64,000 nt of DNA from Phoenix dactylifera (taxonomy: Eukaryota > Streptophyta > Magnoliopsida > Arecales > Arecaceae), in assembly GCF_009389715.1 (NCBI RefSeq), contig NW_024068191.1:62001-126000 (forward strand), in the 5' to 3' direction. Below the pieces are notes generated by a model. It was not told the DNA's origin, did not search any database, and was given only the letters and a program-made list of their open reading frames with translations. How positions within the stretch are numbered: position 1 is the stretch's first letter; each line of letters starts with the position of its first letter. The translations under genes were made by a program, and so were the position numbers. This document shows positions 14,019 to 26,984 of the stretch, piece after piece.

Positions 14019-14927
14019 CCCGAGAGAAGTAAAAATAAATGGTCACCTGCCCCAAAGCGTCCGGCTCTGCCCCACGGATTCCCCTTCGGGAAACCTGGTC
14101 CACAAGTCCTCCAAGCCCCCGAGCTCCTCTTGAGTGGATATCCTTCCGCCACGTACGCCCTCTGTTATAAAGCGACAGCGCGCGCGAGAGAGGAGCGAGA
14201 GGTGGCGACGATAACGAAGCAAAGCCTAGGCCCTTGCTGCTCCGAAACAAAGACCATAGAATAATGCCCTCTCTCGCGTCATGACCAACGTCGCTACAAA
14301 TGGCCTCACCTCCTTTCCAGGTTGAGGAAAATAGCCATTTTTCATGCTTTCTAGTGGCGAAGTATGGCTTCTTGGGTCCAAGTAGGAAAGAAAGGTGAGA
14401 GCTTTGAGTCAAGCAACTGGTTGCCGTAGTGGTATTTGGTGTTTTCTCAGGCCGGCTGTGTTCCCAGTAGTCGCGTACCGTGCACCAAGGGACAGAGAAG
14501 GGCCGCGTGTATTAGTGCGGGGTGCAAAATATGGAATGCGAATTTTGTGAGGCGGAGCTGCATTGAGGGCGGAAAAGTCGAAAACGGGAGCAATTAAAGC
14601 TGGGATTGTGTGGTTCCGTTCCCAGGTTGGAGCAGCAGATCCTTATCCTTCTCCCATCTCAACCGCTCCTCTTGTTTCTCTCTCCTCTCTTTCGGTGGTC
14701 TCTTCTTGATCGGTGAGTAGTTGTCGTAACTTTTGTTTTTGGGTGTGAAGTGGAAGCTTTCTTTCTGGTGGGTTGCTTTGGGCGAGTGGTTTTCTGTGAG
14801 AAAGATGGTATTTTGGGGTAATGAGGAGAGGTTTTTGGTGGTGGAAGAATAAAGGTTCGATCTTGGTGGTTGGGTTCTTCATTCTGGAGCCGTGTGGGCT
14901 GGGTTTCGGGGGGATGGGATAGGGGGC

Positions 14928-17900
14928 ATGGAGGGGTCGGAGGAGGCGTCGGGCTGGGAAAGGTCCTCCACTTCCAGGGCCCCCAATACCGCCGCCTGCG
15001 TCGTCTCGAGTGGCAGCTTGGGCCCGGCGGCTGGCCCGAGAGACAAGTCGAGGGAGGAGGAGGAGGAGGAGCTGGGCCGCCTGCTGTCCTGCACCGAGGA
15101 CGGGAGCTTTCGGCCGGCCGGCGCGGCGGCGGCGGAGGAGGAGGAGGAAGAGGGCGTGGAGGTGAGCCTGAGGGAGTGGCTGGACCGTCGGGGCCGGCCG
15201 GTGGACCTCCTTGAGAGCCTCCATGTCTTCCGGCAGATCGTCGAGGCCGTGAGCCTCGCCCACTCGCAGGGCGTCGTCGTCAGCAACGTCCGCCCCTCCT
15301 GCTTCGTTCTATCGCCCTTCAACCGTGTCTCCTTTATCGAGTCTGCCTCCTGCTCCACCTCCGGCTCCGATTCCTGCGAGGATGGCAGCGGCGCAGACGA
15401 TAGGCCTCGTGGCCGACACCGGCCTTTAGAGCAAGAGGGGACTCCCGAGGCCGCCGCCTCTGAGGGACCGTCGGACGCCATCTGTCTGCCCTCAGGCTCG
15501 GCGTATGTGGATGAGGTGGAGGTCTTGGGGGAGGAGAAAAAGGCATTTCCTTTGAAGCAGATACTGCGCATGGAGTTGCATTGGTATACAAGCCCGGAGG
15601 AAGCCAGTGGCGGTTCAAGTACATTCGCGTCGGATATCTACCGATTGGGTGTTATTCTATTTGAGGTCAAGATCCAATCTTAGTGTGTCTTTATTATTAT
15701 TGTTCTTATTCTTCTTCTTCTTATTATTATTATTATTATTTTTAGTGCTTGTTTTGCCTTCTGCTTGCTGCTGTTCTCGGTTTGATAGCCTGCAAGGTGA
15801 GTTGGTTGTTTAATTATTTGTTAATTTTCTTTTGATCAGCTGTTTTGCACGTTCGACTCACTGGATGACAAGCTTAGGACCATGTCCAACTTGAGACATC
15901 GTGTTCTTCCCCCTCAGCTGCTGCTCAAGTGGCCAAAGGAAGCTTCTTTTTGCTTGTGGTTGTTGCACCCTCAGCCGGAAAGCCGACCAAAGATGAGGTC
16001 AGTTAAACACCTCCAAGCTTGGTTGTGTTTCAAATTTCATTTTTCTTACACTTCAGCAGGTGTTCCTTTTTTGCAAGATAAATAGTTTATGACATCTTGG
16101 AGCAGGTGATGACATTTGCTCCTTTGAAATGGAAATGAATCTCATTTTTTTTGTATTAGAATTATTCATGCAATTCATCTTTTACTTAGAATAAAGCATG
16201 CTTTTATGCCTTTGACATCAAAGCATGGAAAATGAATGGCCAGAATTTTTGTGTTCATTTGTGTTGGGGTAGTGGAAGCATAGAGGTCTCCAATATCACT
16301 CTATTAAGATATGGAGTTGGAAAATGAGAGAGGATAGATGGAGAATAACACACACTAATTTTTTTCATTTCATCATTCATTCTTGCTTGCCTACATGTAT
16401 GCATTACAATATCTAAGAAACACTTTAAATAGATCCATGGAACTCTAAATGACACTACTTGGAAACACCAAAAGGCACATCGATGAACACTCTACTAGTA
16501 CTGACTTCACTGATGCATTAAGACTTTAATCAATACTTCAATAAGTTTGGTTTAATATCCCACAACCCTCCTAAACAATTTCTTCCATCTAGGCATCATT
16601 CTAGCTTCTTGAAAAATACGAAACTTGAGGGTCCTGGAAAAATGATGCTTTTTGGATTACAGTAATGTGTAGGGCCATCTTCATTGATGTGAAAAACCTA
16701 TGAAATTTTCTCTCTTTCTTGTGTGGTATCTTTCCTTGAACATGTACCTTCTTTCACTTTGCACTCACATACTATTGATCGCTGTACTTCCTGAACTGTA
16801 TTTGTTCTTGCTCCATTGGATCAAAGAACGCTTCAAATTCGGCCAGCTTGTATCGATAAAGAAATTCTCTACCCTAGCATATAACATTAGAATTTTTCAA
16901 GATCCGCAATTTTGATACCGGATACCGTATCGGTACTTTATCGGTTTGATACGATTCAGTATGGTATGGTACAATATACCTCTGTGCCGAAATAACTCTC
17001 TAACTATTTTTCTCAATGTCTATCTCGGTACATGTTGGTACGCCTCAGTATGGAGCGGTACGGGGCTTGTATCTACTTGAAGGTGTGTTTGATACCGTTT
17101 TTTTGTCAGTACGGTACGGGGCAGTATGGTAGAGCATGGAATTTTCTATATTTTCAATATTTCTTCTTTTCTTTGAAGATCTATATTTCCAATATCATAA
17201 ATTTTTGCCTTTACGTTCTGTATTTCTTTCTTTTGCCTTTTGCCTTTTCATTCTGACCAAAATTTTACTTTAGACTTCATCACCTTCTGTCTTTTCTATT
17301 TTTATACCTTTTGGAAGTCACAGAATGCATGGAAGCGAGCTTTTTTGTTTGGTTATTATAGTAATGTTAGAAACTATTAAGAAATAATTTTGGTTTGTTG
17401 TTTTGAAGGATACTAGACTTGGCAGAAATGATTCATGTAATGTGTCTTATAGCATGCTTATTAACCAAGAGAGGCATTCTGTAGCATATAGCAGTGACAA
17501 ATTCAATCATACAAAGTGGTGCTATTTTACACATTTGCAAGGACTTATATGCTGGCACAATCTTGTTAATTAATCATTTGATGATCATTTTTAACCATGA
17601 GCCATTATGATGTACTGGGTTTATAAAATCTGTTGAGCAAGATTCACCGTCTCGGTACCGGATCCCGTACCGATACCACACTAGCACAGTGTCGATACGG
17701 TATGATACACAATTTTTTTTGGCGTACAGAGTATCAGTATACCACCCATACCGGATACCGGTATTGAACCAGTATGGTACAGTATGCTCTGTATCATCCG
17801 ATTTGGGCCAGTACGACCTTACTGTTGAGTGCTTAAGTGCTAGTGACAATGCTTACTGGTCAAACTTGAATATTCGAGTATTGCATGCAAATGTGACAAT

Positions 17901-20900
17901 ACCCTGATCAAAAAGCTCAATTTTATTGACTGTCTATGGTTGTTGCTAATGTTAAGAGAAGAAGACTCTGAAATTTCTAACTGGCAATTGTTGAACTGCC
18001 CGGCAGATATCATCAAGATAGTTTTCCATGATAGCTAGCCAATCTGCAGTCTCATTCATTGCATTTCCAAGATTTGAATAATCATTAACGGAAATTATGT
18101 AAGGATCAGCTTGTTAGACTTCATAATAATTGCATTCATTGAGAATAAATTTGGTTGATCGTTTTTATAGGTTTGGTGCTTGATGGTTATTCTATTGCTG
18201 AGTACAATAATGGTTAATGATCATAGCAGGAGCTTTCACATGCCCCTGCTATGATGACCAGGGATTTTAAACATGAATATTTGTTCTTGTGTTTTCAAAG
18301 GCAAGAGGAGCTTCTGATTTATTACATATGATTGCTGATTTTTTTTCAAACATGGCACACCTTATTAGTGTATTAAGGCATCAAATATAAATTAAATATT
18401 GCTTTTCTATGGCCCAATTGTATGGTTGTATGGATATTGATTTCCAATTTCCATTGCCTTAGACAAAATAGAAAAGTGAGCTAAATCTCAAAGAAGATTT
18501 GGTGAAGAGAGAAGCACTGCTTTTTTTTTTAATTTATTTTTTAAACTGTCATGTTTCGTTCCTTAGTGATTCTGTAATCTTGCTGTCAGAGCTTGTTCTT
18601 GATAAATCAGTGACTGTTTTTCATCTCAGGGCCCTTCTAGTGCATGTGCACGTGTCTATTTTAAAGGCTAGGATACCGTGTTACAGTTGTACATTTAGGG
18701 TGGCTAACACATTTCTATTCCTTGCCACTCTTGAGTTTCAAGACTTTTTGCTCAACCTCCTTTACCAGTCAAGAATACATAGTAATTAGTCAAACTTCAT
18801 ATCAATTGGGACAATACTATATGCTCCTTGTTATAGTTCATTTAGTTTATTATGGCGCCAGTAATATTTTATAATTGACAATGCATATTGTTATAGCACT
18901 TTTCTCTTTATTTTCATCGTTCCATCAGATGCAACAGGCACAGCATGTTTTAAGTTGCACGCTTGCTTTCTGCTACATCTTTTGTCAGCTGCAAGTCAAG
19001 AAACAAATGATGCATAGCTTGGGACATACATGTCATGGACTTTCCATTGTGTTGTGACAAGTTTCTCTGTTGATTTAATTCATTGCAGAGCTGAAACATT
19101 TGCGGGAAAATTCACCTTTATTTTGAAACCAGAACTTTAAGTATGTTGCAGGTCAACAATTTTATTAAAGAATAAATTAATAAACCCTTCCACCACCAGA
19201 CATGCAATTGGCTTCCATGCCCTTGTTTCTTCCGGCCCATTGTGACTGAATTTGGTTGAAGGTTGATATTTGGAATAGCGCTTCCAGTTTTTTGGGGAAT
19301 ATATGGTTCGGTAGAAGTGTACTTTACATTATTTATGCATGCTTGATGAACATCCTCTGTCAGATCTCTAGCTAATTAGTGCTTCTTTAGGCCTGATTTT
19401 TTTTTAATTTTTTATATTTATTCGTTTAAAGAATGGAGCGAACAGCTATCGTGCACACTTCTTAAAATCTTCAGTGGCCATGAGAGTGATTAAAGGATGA
19501 CTCGTTTTGTGTGCTATATCGCAGTGAGGTATTAAAAAGTGAGTTTCTAAATCAACCAAAACATAGTTTGGAAGAGCGTGAAGCAGCAATTAAGTTAAGA
19601 GAGGAGATAGAAGTTCAAGAATTGCTCCTGGAATTTCTTTTGCAGTTGCAGCAAAGAAAACAGGAAGCTGCTGATAGATTGCATGATACAATCTGTTTTC
19701 TCTCTGCTGACATAGAAGAGGTTCTAAACCAGCAGTCAATTCTCAAGCAGAAAGGAGGCTCCTATGCAGAGCCAGAGAAAGAGGAGCATTCTGCTATAAA
19801 TAAAGTGGACCAACCTTTGCATTATCCTGCAATAGGTGAGTATTCATCCTGCTCTGGTTCCAGAAAACGCTTCAGACCAGGAATTCAGAATTCAAATGAC
19901 AAGGAGCATAATAATATGCTTGATGCAGCTCCCAGATCAGAGATACACCCTCAGATTCAGGAAGATTTTCTGTCAAAAAGTTCTCGATTGATGAAGAACT
20001 TCAAAAAATTGGAAGCAGCTTATTTCTCAACAAGATGCAGGGTGGTGATGCCATCAAGCAAGCCCATAATTAATCCACTTACTAGTAGTGGAAGAGGATC
20101 AGTTGTTAGGACTGAAGGAAGTTCAGTTGGTGATTTTGCTTCTAAAGAGGGCCATAGTGGTGGAAGAAATAACAAATGGATAAATCCATTTCTTGAGGGG
20201 TTATGCAAGTATCTGTCGTTCAGCAAATTGAAAGTTAAGGCTGAAGTAAAGCAAGGAGATATTTTAAGCTGTTCAAATCTAGTATGCTCCTTGGGTTTTG
20301 ATCGGGATAAAGAATTTTTTGCAGCTGCTGGTGTAAATAAGAAGATTAAAATCTTTGAATATGATATGATTCTAAATCAAGATCGTGATATTCATTATCC
20401 TGTAGTTGAAATGGTGAGTAGGTCAAAACTTAGTTGTATTTGCTGGAACAATTATATCAAGAACCAGATAGCTTCAAGTGACTTTGAAGGTATAGTGCAG
20501 GTAGGATGTCCGTTATGTTTAAAATTCTCTTAGTCTTTCATTGACTTTTATATAATGCTAACTCCAAGTCTTGTTAGGTTTGGGATGTTACAAGAGGCCA
20601 AGTGTTTGGAGAAATGAGGGAGCATGAGAAGCGCGTATGGTCTGTGGACTTTTCACTTGTGGATCCAACAAAGTTGGCTAGTGGAAGCGATGATGGTGCA
20701 GTGAAGCTGTGGAATATCAATCAGGCAATTCTATTCTTGCACTTGGTGTATGTCAGCTTTTAACTATTTGCATCACGGTCATCAAATTGACATTATCATG
20801 GTAACCTCATACCTAAGTTATTTCAATCATATGATTGTTATTGCAGGTTGGAAGCATTGGTACCATCAGAACAAAGGCAAATGTGTGCTCTGTTCAGTTC

Positions 20901-23900
20901 CAACCTGATTCTGCATGCTCACTAGCAATTGGTTCAGCAGATCATAATATCTATTGCTATGATCTTCGCAACACGAGAATGCCATTTTATACATTAGTTG
21001 GTCACACAAAGACTGTGAGCTATGTGAAGTATTTACATGCATCAAATATTGTATCTGCATCCACTGACAACTCATTGAAGCTCTGGGACTTGTCTACAAG
21101 TACATCGAGGATACTGGACAACCCTCTTCAGACCTTCACAGGGCATATAAATGTAAAGGTATGCTGACCTGTTAAAGATTGGATCTTTAATTAGATATAT
21201 CATAGCTCTCTGTTTTGCTATATGCAATGAATACGTTTTATTTTCATGGATCCTAGGATCGTTGAAAATATCACTTGGTTATCTACAATTTATTATCTTC
21301 TCTCTGTAAACATTGATATAATGATATGCTCTCCTTTATCCCATTAACAGTAAATTTTAGCATATTTATATTAGGAGCCCTTGGATTTTCAAAATCTTGT
21401 TTCTTCATAATGTTACCAGCGTAAGTTGATCTTCGTTGGTTGTTTTCGATCATTTCAAGACTCCTAGCATGAGATGGAGCAACATTTCTCATCTTGTATG
21501 GCATCTTCAAGATGTTCATCCTCTACTAGCATTGCAGGCATGCAGATTTGCAACATCACTTGCATTTGTGGCATTACAACTCCATCAAAGGATGTCAATG
21601 ATACCGTCATTTGCATGTAACTGTTGTGGCCTAGAACTATCATGCACTATTATAATGGTTGTTATAAAACAAAATTGATGCCAAAATATATTGAAAGAAA
21701 ATTTCAATTAAAATATTGATCAGCTGTAATGTATGTTAGTAGCTGCTATAGCAACAGATAACAACTCATATTAGTCCTACTACAGTATCATGTACGTTTA
21801 TTATTTATTGTTAGTATAATTAATATAACACAATTTATCTAACAGAAGATTATTGTGATAATTATTGACAATGGTAATAGTACATTGGGATTTAATTGCT
21901 CTTATGTTGTTGCAGCAATTGTTCACATGTTTAACGACTGTTATTAAGTTATTATATAATGTATATAGCAGAAACAAAGTGCCAAAATTATTATACTGGC
22001 CTTTCTAATATAACAATCATTATAACTCCAATTTTGAATGCAAAGAAACAATCAACCACTGCCGCATTCTCATCCAGGAAATAGTAATTATATCTGAATA
22101 TTCAACTGCTAGTGCCACCATCCCCCTCTCTCCCCCCCACCGGATATCCTTCCAAAGTTGTTTTCCCCATTGACCGCCAAACCCTCAAAACAAAATCTAA
22201 AAATTGTTTCTATTCTAAATGACACCTTCTAGAACTAATGGGTTGTGTACTTTTACAAGTGTCTATAGTTGGTTGAGTTCAAGTGAGTGGGAACATTCAT
22301 GCAGCGCCCCAGTTCTCAAGTTTTTGTTTGATAATCTATTGCTACTTTTTCAGTCTAAACATTTTTCCCTGTCACTAATATTGATATCCTTTGATATAAT
22401 TAGATTGTGGCCTATGCTAATGTTCCTGCTACTAACTCATCTGTTAAAAAAATTGGAAAAAAAATCATAACTAACAACTGCTACTATATTGTTAAAATTT
22501 GAAGTTATTCTTCTTGTTTTTAAGTTTTACTTAGTTTGCTTTAGTTTAGCTTCTTTGTTTGATACATGAAGTTTTGACTCACCATGCTTTGCTTGCTTTA
22601 CCATTTTTTTTTAACATTCTTTTCACCTGGACTGTACAAAATCCTATATAATGAAAGACATTTTTGTCTCAATACCACCAAATTGAATGCACAGCATTTT
22701 CTGATATTTGTTTGATTTGTGCGCAATAGTATTTTTTTCCTGGTGGAACTACTTGCACGCATCTTTTTTCAAGTCAAACCTTTTGATATGCAAGTAGTAC
22801 CTATTTATTTTTCTAGTAGAGTTTTTTGGCATATTGTACCAAGATTCTGCCAATGCTGTGTATTAAACCTTTTCCCTATTTGCAAATTGTCCCAGATAAA
22901 GCTATATTTATTTGCAGGAAACTCTTAGTGTTAGCATGCCATCTCCTCTATGGACCATGGACCCTAGTTAACCAAAGATGGTAAATGATGATTTTACCTT
23001 TGGTTATTCTCAACCAAGCTCCACCACGAACAGTTAAACTCAAAAAAATTTTAGGGTTCACTCAATTAGAGAACGGGTTTCCCGTTCCCCTAGTTTAGTA
23101 TTTAGGGTTCACCTGGCTCCACTCAACTTCCACCCCCCCCCCCCCCCCCCACCCCTTCTTCTCTCACCTCCTCGACCGACAAAACTCCTCTCAACTTGTG
23201 GGCATCACCATCAGAGCTTGTGGGCTCTGCCTCTGATTTCCTCAAGTAGTAGTGGTGTGAATAATATTAATGGCATAGGCACGATATCTAGAGCCCAGAC
23301 GAGCTCGTGAGCCTTAGCAAGCCGGTAGTGGTGTTGCTGTTCTATAGCGATGGGGATCTCATGGATGACTTCCAACTCCAGGACCATCTCTCCTTACCTA
23401 GTGACCCCACTGCCTTCGCTGCCCAGGTCTGTGTCTCCAAACCCGACCATGCCCTTTAGATCAACCCAAAGGTGGTGACCATTCCATCCAGATGTTGCTG
23501 AGTGCTAAAGCTTGAGTGGAGGTGGAGAGGGCATGCATTTATGTTACTCCCTGGGTGGCATAGTGGTGTTTGTGTGTGTGTGTGTGTGTTGCGGGTGAGG
23601 GGTATTGCATGAACGATGCTAGTTGCCAATTCCTTCACCGGGTCTTGATGACACCGCTATCACTGCCATGGTATGCATCGACAGCTGAAAGATAGACCCC
23701 ATCGTCGAGGAGTAGTGCTGAGAGCTGCTTCTTAGGTCCAAATCCTAGAGATTGGGTGGCGCCTCCCAGCTCATGGCCTTAACCTTCCCTTACTCCCCCA
23801 CTAGATTAGTGCCGACCTCGCCTTTTCATCATCCATCAAATGCAGCAGAATGAAAGCTAAAGGTAGCTCCTTTACATGAATACACTTCAATTTTCCCATT

Positions 23901-25801
23901 TCCCTTATCTCAAATTGATCTACAAGCCTAGGGTAATCAAAGTTCCCATATGGCGGTTGCAGCGGCAACAAAAGGAGGCCTCTCTCTGTCCACCTAAATG
24001 CTAGCAAGAAGGAAAGAAGGGAGAAGAAAAGTAGAGGGAAAGAGGGGAAGAAGCCCTAACACCTTGAAGCAAAGAGAGAGCTAACAACCGAACCCGCTAA
24101 TGTGAAGAAGAACCCTAGATAGACTCCCCTCCAAAGTAATTTGGAGAGTATTTTGGTGTCTCAACCCTCAACAGTCTCCACTAACGCCAAGATTAATGGC
24201 TTTTTTGGGGTCTGTTGATGGAACTGTATTTCAAGGTGCATATTGCAAGTAAGTATAGCTTTTTTGGATCAATTTGCATATAGGGATAAGGGGAGGTTTA
24301 ACACCCAATATTGGCAAAATGTCGAGTGTGGTATGCAAAACACCCTTTTTAATAATATATAATTATTTTGTCAGTCTTTAAAGCATTCTTCTTGCAATAC
24401 ATTTGTTTTCTTTCTTTGATTCGTTTGATTCTTTTTCTACTGTTCCAGAATTTTGTTGGCCTATCTATATTTGATGGATACATTGCTACGGGCTCGGAAA
24501 CCAATGAGGTATGCATTTTATGTTTCCACTCTATTTACCTAGTGCAAGTGGATGGTCAAATTATTTCTAAATAAAATCTATTCAGTGCAATATTTAGGTT
24601 AGTGATCCTTTATAGTATGTGATGAATAAGATATGACTTTAACAATTAAGACAGTAGGCTGCTTTATGCTCACACATATGCTCATCACTGGATTGAATGA
24701 GATGAAAATCATAAAAAAATGACTAGAAAACTATTCTGGGAGAAGTGACAATTTTGAGTTGTAAGAACTAATAAAACAACAGTGAGGGAAATATATGTGT
24801 TTCCCCAGAAGTGATGTACAATTTGCAGAAAAATATGAATGAATGCAGAAAAGCTACTTGAATGGCTCAGTGATCAACAAACATATGTTTCTTACAATCT
24901 CTTTTCCCTTTTTTTGTCCCTCTCTTTCTCTCTCTCTCTCTCTCTCTGCTTGACCAGTTTCAAGTTGTTGCCATTTGATTTAAAATTGCCAATTTCTGTG
25001 GTACAATCTTACGGCCTTCGTGCATGGATGCGACTTTATTGCCCATGTTGCTTGTCATGAATGACCAGGCAAGCCAAGCAAAATTGAATTCAGTTATTTT
25101 TCCAATAAATTTCAAGAAACAGCATGATCGCTAACGAATACACAAGTAATGTCATACAAGTACAACTTGAAGGCAGTAACAGAAGGTTCCCTGTAGGTCT
25201 GAACATGCTTCAAAACGATGAAATGGTGTTTTGTTTTTTTGCCATTTGTCAAAGGCATTTTAGGAAACAAACAGTTTAGTCTAGTTATGAAGACAGAACA
25301 TTCAAAGACAACCTGGCTGGAAGATTCCTTATTTCTGCCATATGAAAGGGACATATTTCATGATTTTCTTATGCTATCGCATTGAATTTGCGTGTTATTC
25401 GGGTATGTCTGCACTCTGCTTCTGCTCCGATAACTAAGGAATTTGGTAGCTTTGACATTGAGAAATTATGTCTATACACTTTTCTGAAAATATGAGCACC
25501 ATTTTGGATATCAAATATACATTCTCAGATTCTCACAGTTAACTGCCCAGTGCCCATTCCTTTGTGTTTCCTTCCTGTATCGATCATCTTTTCTACTGTT
25601 TTCGATCAGGTTTTTGTCTATCACAAAGCCTTTCCTATGCCAGTCTTGTCGTACAAATTCAGTATGACAGACCCCATATCAGGCCAGGAGGTTGATGACG
25701 CATCGCAGTTCATTTCGTGCGTCTGCTGGCGTGGTCAATCTTCTTCCACCTTGCTTGCTGCAAATTCTAGTGGGAACATCAGACTCTTGGAGATGGTATG
25801 A
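14928..25801 (+). CDS. SPA1-related protein (SPA3/SPA4 subgroup), COP1 partner in light signalling, seven exons
   Basis: Exons are 14928-15665, 15840-15997, 19525-20500, 20578-20724, 20847-21158, 24449-24508 and 25610-25801, giving about 860 residues. The start is the first ATG ([10 protein letters not shown]); the longer frame begins only with GTG. Residues about 78-300 form a kinase-like domain whose catalytic loop reads [15 protein letters not shown], so the HRD aspartate is absent. A coiled coil spans about residues 312-370 ([20 protein letters not shown]). WD40 repeats run from about 545 to the end, with [34 protein letters not shown] and [19 protein letters not shown]. In known plants SPA proteins bind COP1 in a CUL4-DDB1 ubiquitin ligase that degrades light-response factors in the nucleus. 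The donor after exon 4 appears to be GC. Introns 2 (3.5 kb) and 5 (3.3 kb) carry repeats. Confidence 0.9.
16905..17115. repeat. GTACC/GATACC-rich dispersed repeat, copy 1
   Basis: This part of SPA intron 2 is packed with variants of GATACCG, GGTACG and TATGGTA, many of them self-complementary. The same wording recurs at 17645-17815 and 52020-52260. I do not recognise a named family. Confidence 0.6.
17645..17815. repeat. GTACC/GATACC-rich dispersed repeat, copy 2
   Basis: GGTACCGGATCCCGTACCG, ACCGGATACCGG and related words crowd this second stretch of the same SPA intron, 0.6 kb after copy 1. The two could be opposite ends of one insertion. Confidence 0.6.
23133..23150. repeat. Poly-C run
   Basis: Eighteen consecutive C lie in SPA intron 5. 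The length is probably uncertain in the assembly. Confidence 0.8.
23298..23501 (+). pseudogene. Coding-like fragment with a stop, inside SPA intron 5
   Basis: One plus-strand frame reads like protein ([19 protein letters not shown], then [13 protein letters not shown]), hits TAG at 23457-23459, and continues as [13 protein letters not shown] to a TGA. The surrounding 23020-24240 is GC-richer than the rest of the intron. I do not recognise the family. It may be a captured or decayed gene piece, or chance. Confidence 0.25.
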
Positions 25802-26567
25802 CTCCAAAATTACAAGTGGATCACATATCAGGGGAAATGCTTGTGTCAGCACAATGATGTTTATCCTCTGAAAGTTCACAGGTCAGCAGAAGTAATCAGT
25901 AATTCAAAAGCATGGATATCTGTTGTGAAGTTCTTCAATTTGGTGGTTCCTTAATGATATTATAGGGGAAGCTGATAGCAGATGTAACATATAAAGCTAA
26001 GGAAAAAAAAGAGAGAGACGGAGGGAAATGATATTTGTAAATCATTGGTCTGGTTTGGGGTATATACCATTAGTCCATCAAATGGGGCCTTTTTACTCCA
26101 AACTACATTGTTTTTCTTTGCATGACCTTTCCATTCGACTGCCATCGGTGGTGAATGGGGTTTATGTTAATTAATCAATTAAACTAAGCCTGGTTTCCTG
26201 CTGCAAGACATGGAAAGCTGTGGTCGCGGAGCTTGGACTGTGAAGTACATCTGCCTCTATATCCTTTTCTTTAGTAAACCTTGTACAGTGTAGTGCTTGA
26301 TGCCATCTTTGGCATATTCGCAAACTTTTGATCTCGAGTTGATTAGGAACGGCATCTGCTTGGGAATCACATGGCACATAGCATAATTCGTTTGCTTTTG
26401 GGGAATGAAAGAAGTTATCCTTTTTCGACCAAAGTTTCGCACTTATCTATACCCCAAAGATGCTTGATTTAAAGTTGTTAGAGAACAAAGTTGGGAATAT
26501 CTCATCTGCTGTATCTATGATCGGTCGGAAGTTATGCGATTCCGGCCTTCTTGCTGGATGTCTTTAA

Positions 26568-26984
26568 GAGCTCGTTTGGTTCGCCGGAAAAGAGGGGGGG
26601 GGGGGGGGGGGGGGAGTGATTAACGGAAAAGTAATAAGATGTCTTTTGTTTGGTTGGAGTTTTCAAAGGAGAGAGACGGAAAAGTTATATTCCCATAGGA
26701 ATATGATTTCCACATTTCATGGGAAAGTCTTTTCCATGAGGCGGGAATCACTTCATTTTTATTTTTTTTCAAAAAGATCCTTAAACATTAAAGAGGCATT
26801 AAAGATCTATTTTTTATTAAGGGTATAATAGGAATTATGCATAACTTTCCTAGGAAAGTAGATGGTCAACCAAACATAAACACTTTGGAAATCTATCACT
26901 TTTCCATGGTTAACCAAACATGCCAAAAGTATTTTTCTAGGCATTCTCTTCCTAGGAATCTGCTTCCTACGATCCAAACGAGCC
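26568..26984. mobile_element. MITE, copy 1
   Basis: The element begins GAGCTCGTTTGGTTCG and ends CGATCCAAACGAGCC, so its ends are inverted repeats. It contains a 21-base poly-G run at 26594-26614 and no coding capacity. The sequence in between closely matches the copy at 28526-28992. TTTAA before it and TTAA after it fit a TA-type or TWA-type target duplication. The GGGCTCGTTTGG-like end recalls Tourist (PIF/Harbinger) MITEs, which is inference. Confidence 0.75.

Larger units (their letters stand above)
10382..14927. other. Shared upstream region between the DUF616 and SPA genes
   Basis: The two genes point away from each other, so this 4.5-kb stretch holds both promoters. About 10400-11050 is GC-richer, as expected for a 5' UTR or promoter. 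The middle holds a pair of 280-bp direct repeats (11654-12255) and two TA microsatellites. Near the SPA start there is a CT run at 13994-14018. A possible 5'-UTR intron donor (CG|GTGAGT) lies near 14711. A 15-codon upstream ORF starts at 14805; it would matter only if that stretch is kept in the mRNA. No further gene is seen. Confidence 0.5.

Noticed and set aside
14643-15624. Several long open frames opposite or out of frame with SPA exon 1
   Set aside because: Exon 1 is GC-rich with few stops in any frame; only the SPA frame shows family similarity and correct splice joining.
22969-23006. Short hairpin built on AACCAAAG and CTTTGGTT
   Set aside because: The stem is under 20 bp with mismatches, and nothing around it suggests a microRNA precursor or an element end.
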